DNA from: Vibrio azureus
Lineage (GTDB): Bacteria > Pseudomonadota > Gammaproteobacteria > Enterobacterales > Vibrionaceae
NCBI RefSeq assembly: GCF_002849855.1
Contig: NZ_CP018618.1
Coordinates: 59,706 to 123,705, forward strand
DNA: 64,000 nt
Direction of reading: 5' to 3'
Shown: in pieces, positions 26,501 to 35,015 of the stretch
Position numbering within the stretch: position 1 is the first letter of the stretch
Layout: each line of letters opens with the position of its first letter
The notes under the pieces: generated by a model
Databases searched by the model: none
Told to the model about the DNA's origin: nothing
Seen by the model: only the letters and a program-made list of their open reading frames with translations
Made by a program: the position numbers and the translations under genes

Positions 26501-26582
26501 AAAGGAAACAGTTAGTGGGTTTATTGACGATGTCAGTGGAGAAATGGCTAATTTATTCACATACGAAAGTGAATATAAATAA
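23547..26582 (+). CDS. traG: Conjugative mating-pair protein TraG
   Basis: 1011 aa. Several membrane segments in the N-terminal half (about 30-75 and 330-465), with a long periplasmic, Gln/Asn/Ser-rich helical C-terminal half. F-type TraG acts in pilus assembly, mating-pair stabilisation and entry exclusion. The product is shorter than SXT-type TraG (about 1190 aa), and the DNA right after the stop holds coding-like fragments, so the C-terminus may have been lost. Confidence 0.9.
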   Translation: MVWNIVSFGDVVTLQTVFNAVGAISANSTYKAAAAAVALLVFIIAMLSSLSDGKQELPIPRLLAAFFIYVAGFNTLGTVGIENRYDGTTTTIDNIPIAIAVPASLISNIGLELAELTETAFGTTNPQERVTERGYLSPLKALAAYRDIAYKSCPAGDGNSVLSGYRFCPSFHNYMRDCAMVKAKRDGLTRTMKEGDFFTNIQFNSSSFATFLVRSSGVIEEQSCMDAYSKIITMINSGDFVTMYSYFNERMGVRTGENVESVTSDVLASIGANAAMNRNLMKTMMASKLAEEGELSFYHKNNASDYAENLQSSVEQRNYGWIIQGEMWVQIVNKFIAIMECLLYALTPFIGLMALCGSVGSKTLLLFLQMLTVIQLIPMLLVVAQSVVMGQMARAVTEIGLQYETGSIEWIQAIFEQAKDLLGLGGMIAATIVPAMAMSLVTGSGMAMMGAMKSAAATAKDTDATPEIAKQGGAIEDWGSLNSGTRDAYGNTMTQSAESRVGNISRNLANASSVSEAQTRMQTAQANYQQAVENALINSNGNAFSTNEILKAGQSINSGSSTMQNFAEKHLTSLADSYGLQGQEKNEFILAMSAGLQVVGTGGKTAEQFAESLSSDVGKAYKDATSGEKGIALQAKFDEAKNAAYENGESVTTNNSEMDSRAERVSQARQEVEASTDQYQNAVSATDTASIMNDDVRMGLAMIGQDENVQSSLDKQINENRDNPEWLRRFSQNYQEMDGGVNATDLDSDSAKLAAFMITNNELGNMEDNQAVLSQYHGQQPSSPEEIRTNGVNPNISEELPNNLKYGDLDRQKIVGPTKGVVPSSLNVDENDPLSESRTNLMDNFTKNANNVEKSGDEFFNSDQFKQYQDKVDDMKQKLGIKDDTNIVPMGHTQDYIKDSIASMLAGDIFDDISQKIGYVANPISEQVNTAKETISNAYNTMRAAFYESPIGQAEIEATEMISEKFNALNEYLDSSESLDNLEQLKETVSGFIDDVSGEMANLFTYESEYK

Positions 26583-26612
26583 CCTGAACAAATTGATTAT
26601 TAAAATAACGCC

Positions 26613-26916
26613 TCAACATCAAAGAGCAGCGATAAAAAATATTTACCCGCTATAGTCAATGATAATGAAAACCAATCTGAGGAAAGCATTATAGGAGAAA
26701 GTGGCTAGCTTATGTTTAATAGTAATTTAAAGACAGACAAAGAGCCATTTAGCCAATGGTAATGATGATTCAGGTGAATACAGCACTAATTATTCCCACT
26801 ATGAAAAAATAGAACAAGAAGAAAGGAGAGATGAAAATAGTAGAAATGAAGTTGAAAGATTACAGTCAATAGATAGTGACTACAATCCAGTAGGGGTTGA
26901 TGATATACTCCGATAG
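26613..26916 (+). pseudogene. Decayed coding tail downstream of traG
   Basis: Between traG and a terminator, two out-of-frame stretches read as polar, helical protein (for example YSHYEKIEQEERRDENSRNE then NPVGVDDILR and stop). Joining them needs frameshifts. They may be the lost end of TraG or a small separate gene. Confidence 0.35.
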
Positions 26917-26923
26917 AAAAATA

Positions 26924-26950
26924 AAAAACCTTGGTTCTTCCAAGGTTTTT
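26924..26950. terminator. Bidirectional rho-independent terminator
   Basis: AAAAACCTTGG-TTCTT-CCAAGGTTTTT. It separates the rightward tra genes from leftward small membrane genes and can work in both directions; it overlaps the stop codon of the leftward frame. Confidence 0.8.
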
Positions 26951-27136
26951 ATAAGCTTTCATCATATTTATTTTTAATAGTGTTAAAACCATCCTTATCT
27001 ATAGTTGCATCACCTTTGAACTTCACATCAGGATAACTAGAATTACCTAAACATGAACCATAGACACATTGAATATCACCTTTAATTAATTTATATACAA
27101 TATAGAAAAAAAAGATATAGCAATACACAAAAACAT
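26949..27136 (-). pseudogene. Small membrane protein, apparent frameshift at poly-A tract
   Basis: An ATG at 27136 with a good GGAG ribosome binding site opens a frame that stops after 16 codons. Adding one base in the run of eight A at about 27105 would give a 62-aa protein with an N-terminal membrane anchor and a two-cysteine exterior (IQCVYGSCLGNSSYPDVKF). The frame then stays open to 26949. Either a true frameshift, a phase-variable tract or a sequencing error. Lies where SXT elements encode the exclusion protein Eex. Confidence 0.45.
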
Positions 27137-27146
27137 AAATTAACTC

Positions 27147-27383
27147 CTAACGTCTTATTTTAATCGGTGCATCATCATAAGTTCTAGCTTTCTTATTCAC
27201 ACCTACACTCTTATCTACTTCAATGAAATATGCTCTATAAACAAGGTAACAACAAACACCTATAATAGCGTCAAACAAACTAAACCCATATTTTAGATAG
27301 CCAAAAGAAAGAATTGCGACTATGATTAGGAATACACCAGTATCCGCAAACTTCCACAATATGTTTATTGACTTGTCTTCCAT
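27147..27383 (-). CDS. Small inner-membrane protein (possible entry exclusion)
   Basis: 78 aa from the ATG at 27383, preceded by GGAGGTG (the in-frame ATG at 27395 is upstream of this ribosome binding site). Two transmembrane segments (about 14-32 and 38-55) and a basic tail ending KIRR. The position after traG matches the place of eex in SXT/R391, but it is read in the opposite direction and no similarity to Eex could be recognised. Confidence 0.6.
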   Translation of the reverse strand: MEDKSINILWKFADTGVFLIIVAILSFGYLKYGFSLFDAIIGVCCYLVYRAYFIEVDKSVGVNKKARTYDDAPIKIRR

Positions 27384-27510
27384 AATCACCTCCATTTACT
27401 CATATAGTAACAAATAAATATAGTTTCCAAAAAATATAGTTCATAAGTAAAAATAAACCAGAACCATATTACAGCATTCACAATTAAAAATCACAAGAGC
27501 GTTCACATAG

Positions 27511-27622
27511 TGCCAAAAACCTCCATAGAAATCTTCACATTGGCAAGCTCTAAATGTAAGTGCCAAAAACCTACCTTTTTGGCCCCGTATCTTATAGTGC
27601 CAAAAACCTACCTTTTTGGTTA
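27511..27622. repeat. Three copies of a TGCCAAAAACC repeat with palindromic arms
   Basis: Copies start near 27511, 27561 and 27598. The last two read CCAAAAA-CCTACC-TTTTTGG, so each is also an inverted repeat. They lie in an AT-rich gap just upstream of the 27689 gene. Repressor operators or replication iterons are both possible. Confidence 0.6.
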
Positions 27623-27688
27623 CTACATTTGTAATGGTATAATTTGATGAAATCAACTTATAGCATAATCACTAGTATTGGAGAGTGT

Positions 27689-28195
27689 ATGCAAGCGATA
27701 GTCGATGCTATCTACGAGGAAATAGATGGCTTGTATAAAAAGACAGAAGCGATTCAAGGTGTTTGGCGAAGGGCTATAGCAGAGAGAGAGTTCAACAGGG
27801 ACTATTCTGACAAGAAAAACATAGAGTCTACAAATTACGAAATGCGAATAGAGTTTGTAGGATTTAGTTTCCGTGTTCGTTGGCATGAAATTCGATTTGT
27901 TAGAAATGGTAATAAGACTTTGCGGTTGGTGAAATCTATTGCTGTTCCTGAAAGTGGGAAATACAAGGCATCACAATTTGGTAAGGCACAGGAATGGGAG
28001 CTTCTTCTTATAACAAAAATGGAAGATGCTTTATCAGAAGTCCGTTACCAATTAAAACATTTAGGTAAGGCTCATAATGCTGTAGTTTGGGCTTCAAAAC
28101 GTTCTAAGCAAAAAATCAAGGCAATAGAAATTAAACATCGTGTTGAGAAAACAAATCGTTCTATCAAAGCGATTAAAGAGTCATTGAAAAAATAG
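27689..28195 (+). CDS. Hypothetical coiled-coil protein, 168 aa
   Basis: Start set at ATG 27689 after GGAGAG. Helical N-terminus, an aromatic middle (FVGFSFRVRWHEIRF) and a basic, helical C-terminus. Unknown family. It is 10 bp upstream of the large helicase-ATPase gene and most likely its partner. The repeated operator-like sites lie 70-180 bp upstream. Confidence 0.62.
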   Translation: MQAIVDAIYEEIDGLYKKTEAIQGVWRRAIAEREFNRDYSDKKNIESTNYEMRIEFVGFSFRVRWHEIRFVRNGNKTLRLVKSIAVPESGKYKASQFGKAQEWELLLITKMEDALSEVRYQLKHLGKAHNAVVWASKRSKQKIKAIEIKHRVEKTNRSIKAIKESLKK

Positions 28196-28205
28196 GATGT
28201 AGTTA

Positions 28206-31145
28206 ATGGAAATAAAAGTGAGAACAATTGGCGAACATGATTTAACAGATGAGATGAATGCTTTAATGGATGCAATTGAAGCAAAAGAAGATGTTAAAGG
28301 TTTTGCTTATGCAGGTTCAGGGAAAAGTACATTCCTAAGAGCTGTAGAAAAATATCAGAAAAATAAAATGGGTATTTACCTTTGCTATAACAAATCTCTT
28401 GAACGTGAAGCTAGAAGTTTGTTTGTTGGTACTCATGTTCACATATACACATCTCACTCTTATGCCTTATCAACGTTCTGTAAGGAAGTAAAAGCAGGCT
28501 TTTTAAGAAAAGTTAATTTGAAGCCTAACATGAAAATGGTACTAGACCATTCAGAGTTCAATTTAGACAATCCATTATTCAATGCATTAGACATGAAAAA
28601 TAATTGGCGTGTATTAGTTGATATCTGTGATTGTTTTATTCAAACCGCATCTCTTGAGCTAACAGAGTTGCACGTTACTGAAAAAGCCAAAAAGTTAGTC
28701 ACCAGTAAAGTTAACAGCAAGGCAATAAAGTCGAACCAAAATCAGGAAGCTTTATTGTATTTGGTCAATCATGCCAACTTACTTTTGAAATCAATGTTTG
28801 ACACAAACAATGATTGCTATTGCTCTCATGATGGTTACGTTAAATATTGGCAACTTTCAAAACCAGTAATTAACTATGACTACGTCATGTTTGACGAAAC
28901 ACAAGACGCACCACCAGTTCTTGTTAATGTCATTATGTCGCAAAAGATTCAGAAGATATTTGTCGGTGACAAGTACCAAAATATCTATCAGTTCAAAGGC
29001 GGCGTTAATGCGATGACTGTGGTTCCGTGTGAGTCATTTCCCTTATCTATTTCATTTCGATATGGGCAAGATTTAGCAGATTTAGCCAGCAAGATATTAA
29101 AACACTACGATACCAGCGTAAAAATCACGGGTCGAGGGTTTGATACGGAGATTATAAAAGGCTCCGACTATGATGACTCTGACAATATGCTGTACATTGC
29201 TCACACCAATATTCACTTATTGGATATCCTGATTGATTGCTATAAATCAAAAATTCCGACTGTGTTTGTTACGGACAACAAAGCCAGCTTTACATTAGTG
29301 AAAGCAGAGTCAATTTTGAACATTTCACAGAATGGTGAAGGTATAGGCTTTTATAAGAAGTACGACAACATTGACAAGCTAATTGCCGAGCAACGCGATT
29401 TGGAAACAAAGGTAATTATCGATTGGTTTAAAGAGGACCGTGATAAGTTCATGGATCTAATAATGGCATTAAGGTGGACGCTCGATATTATTCCTGACAA
29501 AGCGTTTGTGAAATTATGCACCGCACATGGAAGTAAAGGTTTGGAATCTGATGTAGTGATGCTGGCTGATGACTTTAGTGCCGTTGAAGCAGCGTTCGGT
29601 GATGGACAGCCACTTGCTGAAGATGAATTGAATCTGATTTATGTTGCTGTGACTAGGGCGAAGAAGAAACTCATTTTGGCTGATAAGCTTTACGATGCTT
29701 TGAATAAGAACCTGGCATTCACACTCAAGCGCCATAAACCCGCGAAGTGTATGTCTGACAACCTCATTCCTGAGTCTTACCAAGTGAAGGGCAAAAAAGC
29801 CAAATCAAAACCTAAGCAGCCAGTCAAACCAACACTGTCAGCAGAAAGTAACCTCGCTGCAGAAACCCATAGCGTTCAACCGGAACTGTCGAAGTCAAAC
29901 AACGCACATTCTAACAAGCCAGCTTCAGATAACATCAGTCAGGCTAAGAGCACGAAGTCTGATGAAAAGCCCTCTCCTTTGGTCAGCTCATCAAACCGTG
30001 CGCCGAACAATGAAATATCTATCGTGGTAGGACAATCAAAGGAAACTGGTGAAGACATGCTTTGGTGTCCAACGGATACCAGTTTGTACTTAAACCCTAA
30101 CCTTGCTGTCGCCGGCACTATGGGAACCGGTAAGACGCAGACTGTGAAAAGTATCGTCACACAGCTTCGAAGACAAAAAGAGTTCAACACAGATGGTGAG
30201 TCACTTGGCATCCTCATCTTTGATTACAAGTCAGACTACGTTGATTATGACTTCGTTAACGCAACTGGTGCAACCGTGTTAGAGGCGAACAATCTACCGA
30301 TTAACCCATTTGCTTTACACTCAGACCACCGCTTAGCGTTAATGAACAATGCGAAGGTTTTCATCTCCACATTGAGCAAAGTTTTTCGTTTGGGAGTAAA
30401 GCAGGAGCAAATGCTAAAGAACTGCATCCTCGCTGCCTATGAGAACAAAAACATAGACAATGGTGATGTCAGTACATACAGCAATACTCCACCGACTCTG
30501 AGGGACGTTATCGCTGTTTATAATGGTCAGCGCAAGGTTCCACAAGATTCGCTGACTTCTGCGCTTTCTGACTTGTATGATTTCGAGATATTTGAGAACA
30601 ACGGAAGGAAGTGTAAGACGCTCTATGACCTACTTGATGGAAATGTTGTAGTCGTAACATTGGGTGGCATTGATCCAAACTTGCAGAACCTCATCGTTGC
30701 CGTTTTGCTTGACCAGTTCTATACACAAATGCACCTTGCACCAAAGCCTAATCCATCAGGTCAGTACCGAGCTTTGAAAAAGTTAATCCTGGTAGACGAA
30801 GCAGACAACTTCATGAGCCAGGATTTCCCAAGCTTGCGAAAAATACTCAAAGAAGGTCGTGAGTTCGGCGTGGGGTGTCTGTTGTCCACTCAAGGACTTG
30901 ACCACTTTCAGACTAACGAGAACAGCTATAGCGACTACATGACAGCATGGATAGCTCACCGCCTCAATAACCCAAAGAGCAAAGATGTTGAACAACTACT
31001 AAACACCAAGACGAAGCAGGATCTTGAGAGCCAATTAAACAGAGTTCGAGAACTAGAGAAGCATCACGCGCTTTTTGTGGATGGAAGGAAAAATGTGGAA
31101 CATCAATGTTCTACAATGTTTTGGAAGTTAATTAAAAATTATTAG
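28206..31145 (+). CDS. SF1 (UvrD-like) helicase fused to a HerA/FtsK-like ATPase
   Basis: 979 aa. N-terminal UvrD/Fbh1-like SF1 helicase: Walker A AYAGSGKST (34-42), motif II DETQD (near 230), motif III GDKYQNIYQFKGG, motif IV SFRYG, motif V TAHGSKGLESD, motif VI YVAVTRAKKKL. A Ser/Lys/Pro-rich linker spans about 520-600. The C-terminal HerA/VirB4-like ATPase has Walker A GTMGTGKT (637-644) and Walker B KLILVDEAD, then LLSTQGLD. Such a fusion of two DNA motors is unusual. Defence or element processing is possible; no assignment is made. Confidence 0.8.
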   Translation: MEIKVRTIGEHDLTDEMNALMDAIEAKEDVKGFAYAGSGKSTFLRAVEKYQKNKMGIYLCYNKSLEREARSLFVGTHVHIYTSHSYALSTFCKEVKAGFLRKVNLKPNMKMVLDHSEFNLDNPLFNALDMKNNWRVLVDICDCFIQTASLELTELHVTEKAKKLVTSKVNSKAIKSNQNQEALLYLVNHANLLLKSMFDTNNDCYCSHDGYVKYWQLSKPVINYDYVMFDETQDAPPVLVNVIMSQKIQKIFVGDKYQNIYQFKGGVNAMTVVPCESFPLSISFRYGQDLADLASKILKHYDTSVKITGRGFDTEIIKGSDYDDSDNMLYIAHTNIHLLDILIDCYKSKIPTVFVTDNKASFTLVKAESILNISQNGEGIGFYKKYDNIDKLIAEQRDLETKVIIDWFKEDRDKFMDLIMALRWTLDIIPDKAFVKLCTAHGSKGLESDVVMLADDFSAVEAAFGDGQPLAEDELNLIYVAVTRAKKKLILADKLYDALNKNLAFTLKRHKPAKCMSDNLIPESYQVKGKKAKSKPKQPVKPTLSAESNLAAETHSVQPELSKSNNAHSNKPASDNISQAKSTKSDEKPSPLVSSSNRAPNNEISIVVGQSKETGEDMLWCPTDTSLYLNPNLAVAGTMGTGKTQTVKSIVTQLRRQKEFNTDGESLGILIFDYKSDYVDYDFVNATGATVLEANNLPINPFALHSDHRLALMNNAKVFISTLSKVFRLGVKQEQMLKNCILAAYENKNIDNGDVSTYSNTPPTLRDVIAVYNGQRKVPQDSLTSALSDLYDFEIFENNGRKCKTLYDLLDGNVVVVTLGGIDPNLQNLIVAVLLDQFYTQMHLAPKPNPSGQYRALKKLILVDEADNFMSQDFPSLRKILKEGREFGVGCLLSTQGLDHFQTNENSYSDYMTAWIAHRLNNPKSKDVEQLLNTKTKQDLESQLNRVRELEKHHALFVDGRKNVEHQCSTMFWKLIKNY

Positions 31146-31236
31146 ACTTGTCAACGAGGGGTATCCAATAAGGGGTGCTCCTTTTAACAACCTTTGACCG
31201 TCAACATCCTCAATCAAAATTGTCCAATATTTGTAG

Positions 31237-31385
31237 GCGCAATTTAGTAATGTCCGGTTTGAGCAATTTTAAAATGTCCTCTTATGCTTAATGAACACGC
31301 TGAGCTTTGAGGACCTCAACCGATGCTAATTCCCATGAATGATCGAGACATTAATCGTTTTAAAGTGCTGCAACTTCCTCGTTAA
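31237..31385 (+). mobile_element. IS end and start of a broken transposase (ISNCY-like)
   Basis: A conserved TAATGTCCGGTTTGAGCAAT stretch, then a frame reading MNDRDINRFKVLQL that stops at once. This looks like the left end of an IS with the transposase start. Part of the same sequence (GGCACAATTTAGTAATGTCC) recurs at about 34160. Family call tentative. Confidence 0.4.
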
Positions 31386-31431
31386 TCGTGCTCATGAATG
31401 AGTATTCAAAGTGCCATATTCCGTTTTCCCC

Positions 31432-32565
31432 TCATTTGTTCATGGCTGCTTTTACACGCTTGACGGTTGAACGTCCTTTACCTGTAAATTCTGCTGTTTG
31501 GTTGATAGAGCGGCCACGTTCTAAACTGGTGACAATATCAGAGTGCTTTACCAGAAAGTCATCAGTGCTGACCGTAGTTCCTTTAGGACGACCAAACTTA
31601 CCGCTCTCTCGTTGGGTTAGCTCGATGCCACGTTTAGAGGCTGCGAGGCGTTTTTCTTCATACTTCCAACGGCCTGTAACGACGAACCGCTCCGCTTTGT
31701 TGAAGGGTTCTAGATTGTTGGTCAGCTTTGTAAATTCCGCTTTCAATCGCTTCAATGATTTGTCATCAAGTAGCAGGTATTCTGTGTGCAAACCCACCTT
31801 CGCTACTTGGTTGTGATAGCGATGAAAGACATACTGTTCAACATGGCCACAATTGGCAACAACACGCAAAATCTTACTTTTTACCACACTTTGATCTGTT
31901 GCTTTTTCAAGATCCTGGACGGTTTCTTTAAGGCGCTGCTCTGGTTGTCTCGATGTCCGACCTACCTTATGAATGATTGAACCATCCCCCAATTGATATT
32001 CAAATAAATACAGTGAGGCGGTGAGTATCGATTGTTGACGATGCGATTCAATCTCTAACCAAGCACGATGTTGTTGACCTTGCTCGATAGCATGACGTAA
32101 GTCCTGTATACGTTGCTGTAAATGGTCGCGCATCCACTTACTGAATCTTTCCATTGTTAAACTACCGAGTATGACTTTTGCAGTCTCGGTAAATAGTACG
32201 TTATCGGTCCAAACATCATGTTCTAACAGTTCATGATGAAGCGAGTGCGGCAGGTGAGAGGCATTTAACTTGAAGACGTTCGGTGATTTACTTTCCGCGT
32301 CATAACCTTGCTTCAATGTTTCAACAACCTTCAATGGATAATTGAGGTGAAAGTGATGCCAAGCCGGTATCTGAGGAATTTCATTGAGTGACTCATGACA
32401 CGTTTCGCCATCATGACGAAAGTGTGCTGATTTTTTAGCGCCTTTCACAGCAATCAAGGGACAAGAGCAAAAAGGGCAGATTAATGGAGTCCTACCTGAT
32501 TGCTGTGCATCAATGTGAAAGAAGTTCCCTTGGATATTCTTTCCAAAGCTTAAATAAACTGGCAT
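31432..32565 (-). CDS. CoiA-like zinc finger / GIY-YIG-type (T5orf172) protein
   Basis: 377 aa. The N-terminus resembles competence protein CoiA: zinc ligands CPFCSCPLIAVKG followed by AHFRHDGETCHE. The middle (about 195-270) has a T5orf172/MUG113-like GIY-YIG fold (LYLFEYQLGDGSIIHKVGRT, HRYHNQVAKVGLHTEYLL). The C-terminus is a resolvase-type helix-turn-helix (RSINQTAEFTGKGRSTVKRV). A putative nuclease with DNA-binding tail, common on mobile elements. Starts with ATG at 32565. Confidence 0.7.
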   Translation of the reverse strand: MPVYLSFGKNIQGNFFHIDAQQSGRTPLICPFCSCPLIAVKGAKKSAHFRHDGETCHESLNEIPQIPAWHHFHLNYPLKVVETLKQGYDAESKSPNVFKLNASHLPHSLHHELLEHDVWTDNVLFTETAKVILGSLTMERFSKWMRDHLQQRIQDLRHAIEQGQQHRAWLEIESHRQQSILTASLYLFEYQLGDGSIIHKVGRTSRQPEQRLKETVQDLEKATDQSVVKSKILRVVANCGHVEQYVFHRYHNQVAKVGLHTEYLLLDDKSLKRLKAEFTKLTNNLEPFNKAERFVVTGRWKYEEKRLAASKRGIELTQRESGKFGRPKGTTVSTDDFLVKHSDIVTSLERGRSINQTAEFTGKGRSTVKRVKAAMNK

Positions 32566-32794
32566 AACAAACCATACTTTTTTGAACCCATGTAATTATA
32601 ATTCTAGGTGGGTCCAAAAAAGTATGCAAGTTGAGGCTTTACGTTGGGGCTTGCTAAAATTTTGGGCACACCATCATTTCAGCTATCAAATCAGTAAAAA
32701 CGCAATCACTGTCTGTGCTAATTTAGTTCGATATTAGATGTAAAGACACCGCACTTTCATTTGGGTGATAACAATCTTAGTCATATTAAAGTAC

Positions 32795-34015
32795 ATGAAG
32801 AAAACAACACTATGGATTGCTTTAGGCGTCATCATTGTTGCGGCTACCGGTGTAGGTGGTTGGGTGCAGTTTCACAGTCAGCCTAAAGAACTTACTGCAT
32901 TCGAAAAAAGGCTTGATTTAAAAGTTTACCTTGAAGAATTTACTGATTGGGGCTCAAACGGTAAAAAAGTAGATAAAGTAGAATGGAGTATTGTTACTCA
33001 CTTTCCAGAAAAAGCCATTATGGAACAGTGGGATAGAGTATATACTCAGCCGCAATTAATGTTCACATACAGTAAAGACTCGACCTTATTTACCATGAAC
33101 ATCGATGGCACTGATATACGCAAAGTTGTGGGCCGAGAAGAGTTAGGTGACCGCTTAATTTATCCTGGTTCCGCTGAGCGTACTCCTGATGGTCGTTACT
33201 TAAAAATGAGTTACTTTGGTAATGCCAGTACAGATTGTATGGTGTTTGATTTAAAAGAACGCCGATTGCTCCAAACTACCGATCACTGCGGTTACGCTCA
33301 ATTCAGTCAAGATAGCAAATATTATTATTTCCGTGGCAAAGCCTTTGTCGGGGTGAGTCGCTTAGAGCTGAGCACTGGCAAGGTTGAAGATTTAACACCG
33401 GCTACACTCCAATTTGAAAAGGGCGGTTTTACTTACCGAGCACTTCACACAAGTTCATTTGCCATCAATGAAGCGTTGGACCGACTAACCTGGACCGCTA
33501 CACGCAGAAATCTGGATGGAAATGGTTATAAAATACTAGGCCATGATCAAATTTTATACCGCCTTTCAGATATGTCTCTGATTGGGTTACAAGATTTGTG
33601 GTCGCCACATTGTGAGCGTGGCTTTAGGCCAGGCCCCGCTTACCGTTATTTTGTGTGTATTGAAGACAAACACAATTATGCTTATGCCTTCAGTGATCCA
33701 AGCACTCTAATCGAAGAGGCGCCAGAAGGTATCGTGTTGCAACCAGGCAAATGGTATATGGAAGCGCAAGGCGATTATATCTATCGTATCCGTCAGCAAG
33801 GAGACCCAGGGAAATACAAAAGTATGATGTATTACTATGAGCATGAAGATAGTGATGGCAGTTTTGAGCAGTACCGAAAGATGACCTTATTTATCCCTCA
33901 AGCGCTTGCTAAAAACTTTGAAAATATGGACTTGGATGCCTTATTTCCTCGTATTCCGACTCAAGCGGATTATGAAGAATCATACAAACGTCAGCTTGCA
34001 AAGCTTAAAGGTTGA
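32795..34015 (+). CDS. Membrane-anchored TolB-like beta-propeller protein
   Basis: 406 aa from the ATG at 32795 (an upstream in-frame ATG is at 32765). N-terminal signal anchor (about residues 5-22), then repeats of beta-propeller type (MFTYSKDSTLFTMNIDGTDIRK, AQFSQDSKYYYFRGKAF). Reminiscent of TolB/DPP6-like propellers. Probably envelope-located; function unknown. Flanked by duplicated IS-end-like sequences at about 31240 and 34160, suggesting a passenger segment. Confidence 0.65.
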   Translation: MKKTTLWIALGVIIVAATGVGGWVQFHSQPKELTAFEKRLDLKVYLEEFTDWGSNGKKVDKVEWSIVTHFPEKAIMEQWDRVYTQPQLMFTYSKDSTLFTMNIDGTDIRKVVGREELGDRLIYPGSAERTPDGRYLKMSYFGNASTDCMVFDLKERRLLQTTDHCGYAQFSQDSKYYYFRGKAFVGVSRLELSTGKVEDLTPATLQFEKGGFTYRALHTSSFAINEALDRLTWTATRRNLDGNGYKILGHDQILYRLSDMSLIGLQDLWSPHCERGFRPGPAYRYFVCIEDKHNYAYAFSDPSTLIEEAPEGIVLQPGKWYMEAQGDYIYRIRQQGDPGKYKSMMYYYEHEDSDGSFEQYRKMTLFIPQALAKNFENMDLDALFPRIPTQADYEESYKRQLAKLKG

Positions 34016-34322
34016 AGACCTAAGGTTAGTTAATGGGTAAGCAGCACAACCTAGGTTACGTTGTAACTTAGGTTAAAATCACTTTGCTTAATCATGCCTG
34101 AAAGAGGGGCGCTCAATAACTCCATTTAACATAATCTTATTAATACGCACCAAGGGTGTAGGCACAATTTAGTAATGTCCTGTTTAGGCTGTGACAATAC
34201 TCATCAAGACATAGGTCAATGTTTAGATACACAGGCTCTGGAAACATTATTAACCAGAGAATAAAAATGAGGTGCTCATAAGAACACCCCAGATATAACT
34301 TTACTTGTTGCAACAGACCGAT

Positions 34323-34874
34323 TTAGAGTGGAATAAAACCTAATTCGATGTCATACAACCAGGGGGCCGGTGTTTGCCCATCAAAATAAGTGAGCCTTTG
34401 TGAGGATGTTAATTTGCTCTTAATTTCTTCTGGGTAGTTGATGCAACAACAAGGTTCAGGCTCGTCAATCCCGATCATATCCCTCTCATAGAAAACCATC
34501 GTTTCAATAAACTCATCTAAATTTGAACCCAAAAAGCATAGTTCTCCATCTAAATAATAAAAATCCCCTTGTTTATCTATGTATAGGTATCCTCCAAATT
34601 CAGACAGCGAGCCAATTGGGCACAAATCTAACGGGAGTTTATAATCCTCAATCATTTCCTGAACATCTCTTTTTGAGCAATCAAAATTCCTACTCGTTAG
34701 ACGTAAAGTCCTCTTCTGACCAGTCTTACTAATTAGAGTGAGTCCATATATATTTCTTAATATGCTTTTGACATTATCATTGATTGAATACGCTGCATAT
34801 TCTTCAGGTAATTCAACCATACGTTCACTACTCCAACCCATGGAGGTGAGATATTCTTTAGTTTTTTGTTGCAT
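34323..34874 (-). CDS. SUKH-family-like immunity protein
   Basis: 183 aa soluble acidic protein with the rough pattern of SUKH-3 domains: LPEEYAAYSIND near the N-terminus, then GSLSEFGGYLYIDKQGDFYYL and FLGSNLDEFIETMVF. SUKH proteins neutralise nuclease and other polymorphic toxins. No toxin gene is next to it; an IS6 fragment lies just upstream, so it looks like an orphan immunity gene. Confidence 0.55.
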   Translation of the reverse strand: MQQKTKEYLTSMGWSSERMVELPEEYAAYSINDNVKSILRNIYGLTLISKTGQKRTLRLTSRNFDCSKRDVQEMIEDYKLPLDLCPIGSLSEFGGYLYIDKQGDFYYLDGELCFLGSNLDEFIETMVFYERDMIGIDEPEPCCCINYPEEIKSKLTSSQRLTYFDGQTPAPWLYDIELGFIPL

Positions 34875-34898
34875 TATTTATTACACTGTAAAGTGGTT

Positions 34899-34995
34899 CA
34901 GTTTTATTTTGGTTAAGTTGTGATGAGCCGAATTCCTCAATGAACTCTTCTATATCTTTGGAATTTACGCATGAAAAGAGGTGCTCAGACACACC
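34899..34995 (+). mobile_element. IS6-family transposase 3' fragment
   Basis: Degenerate copy of the end of the transposase at 40251-40988, keeping NELFYIFGIYA-like codons and the following AAAAGAGG sequence. About 25 bp internal are deleted compared with the intact copy. Confidence 0.7.
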
Positions 34996-35015
34996 GAACT
35001 CCACGATGGAAAATG

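Noticed and set aside
27511..27622. Definite plasmid replication origin
   Set aside because: Only three repeats, uneven spacing and no recognisable Rep gene next to them; kept as operator or iteron candidate.
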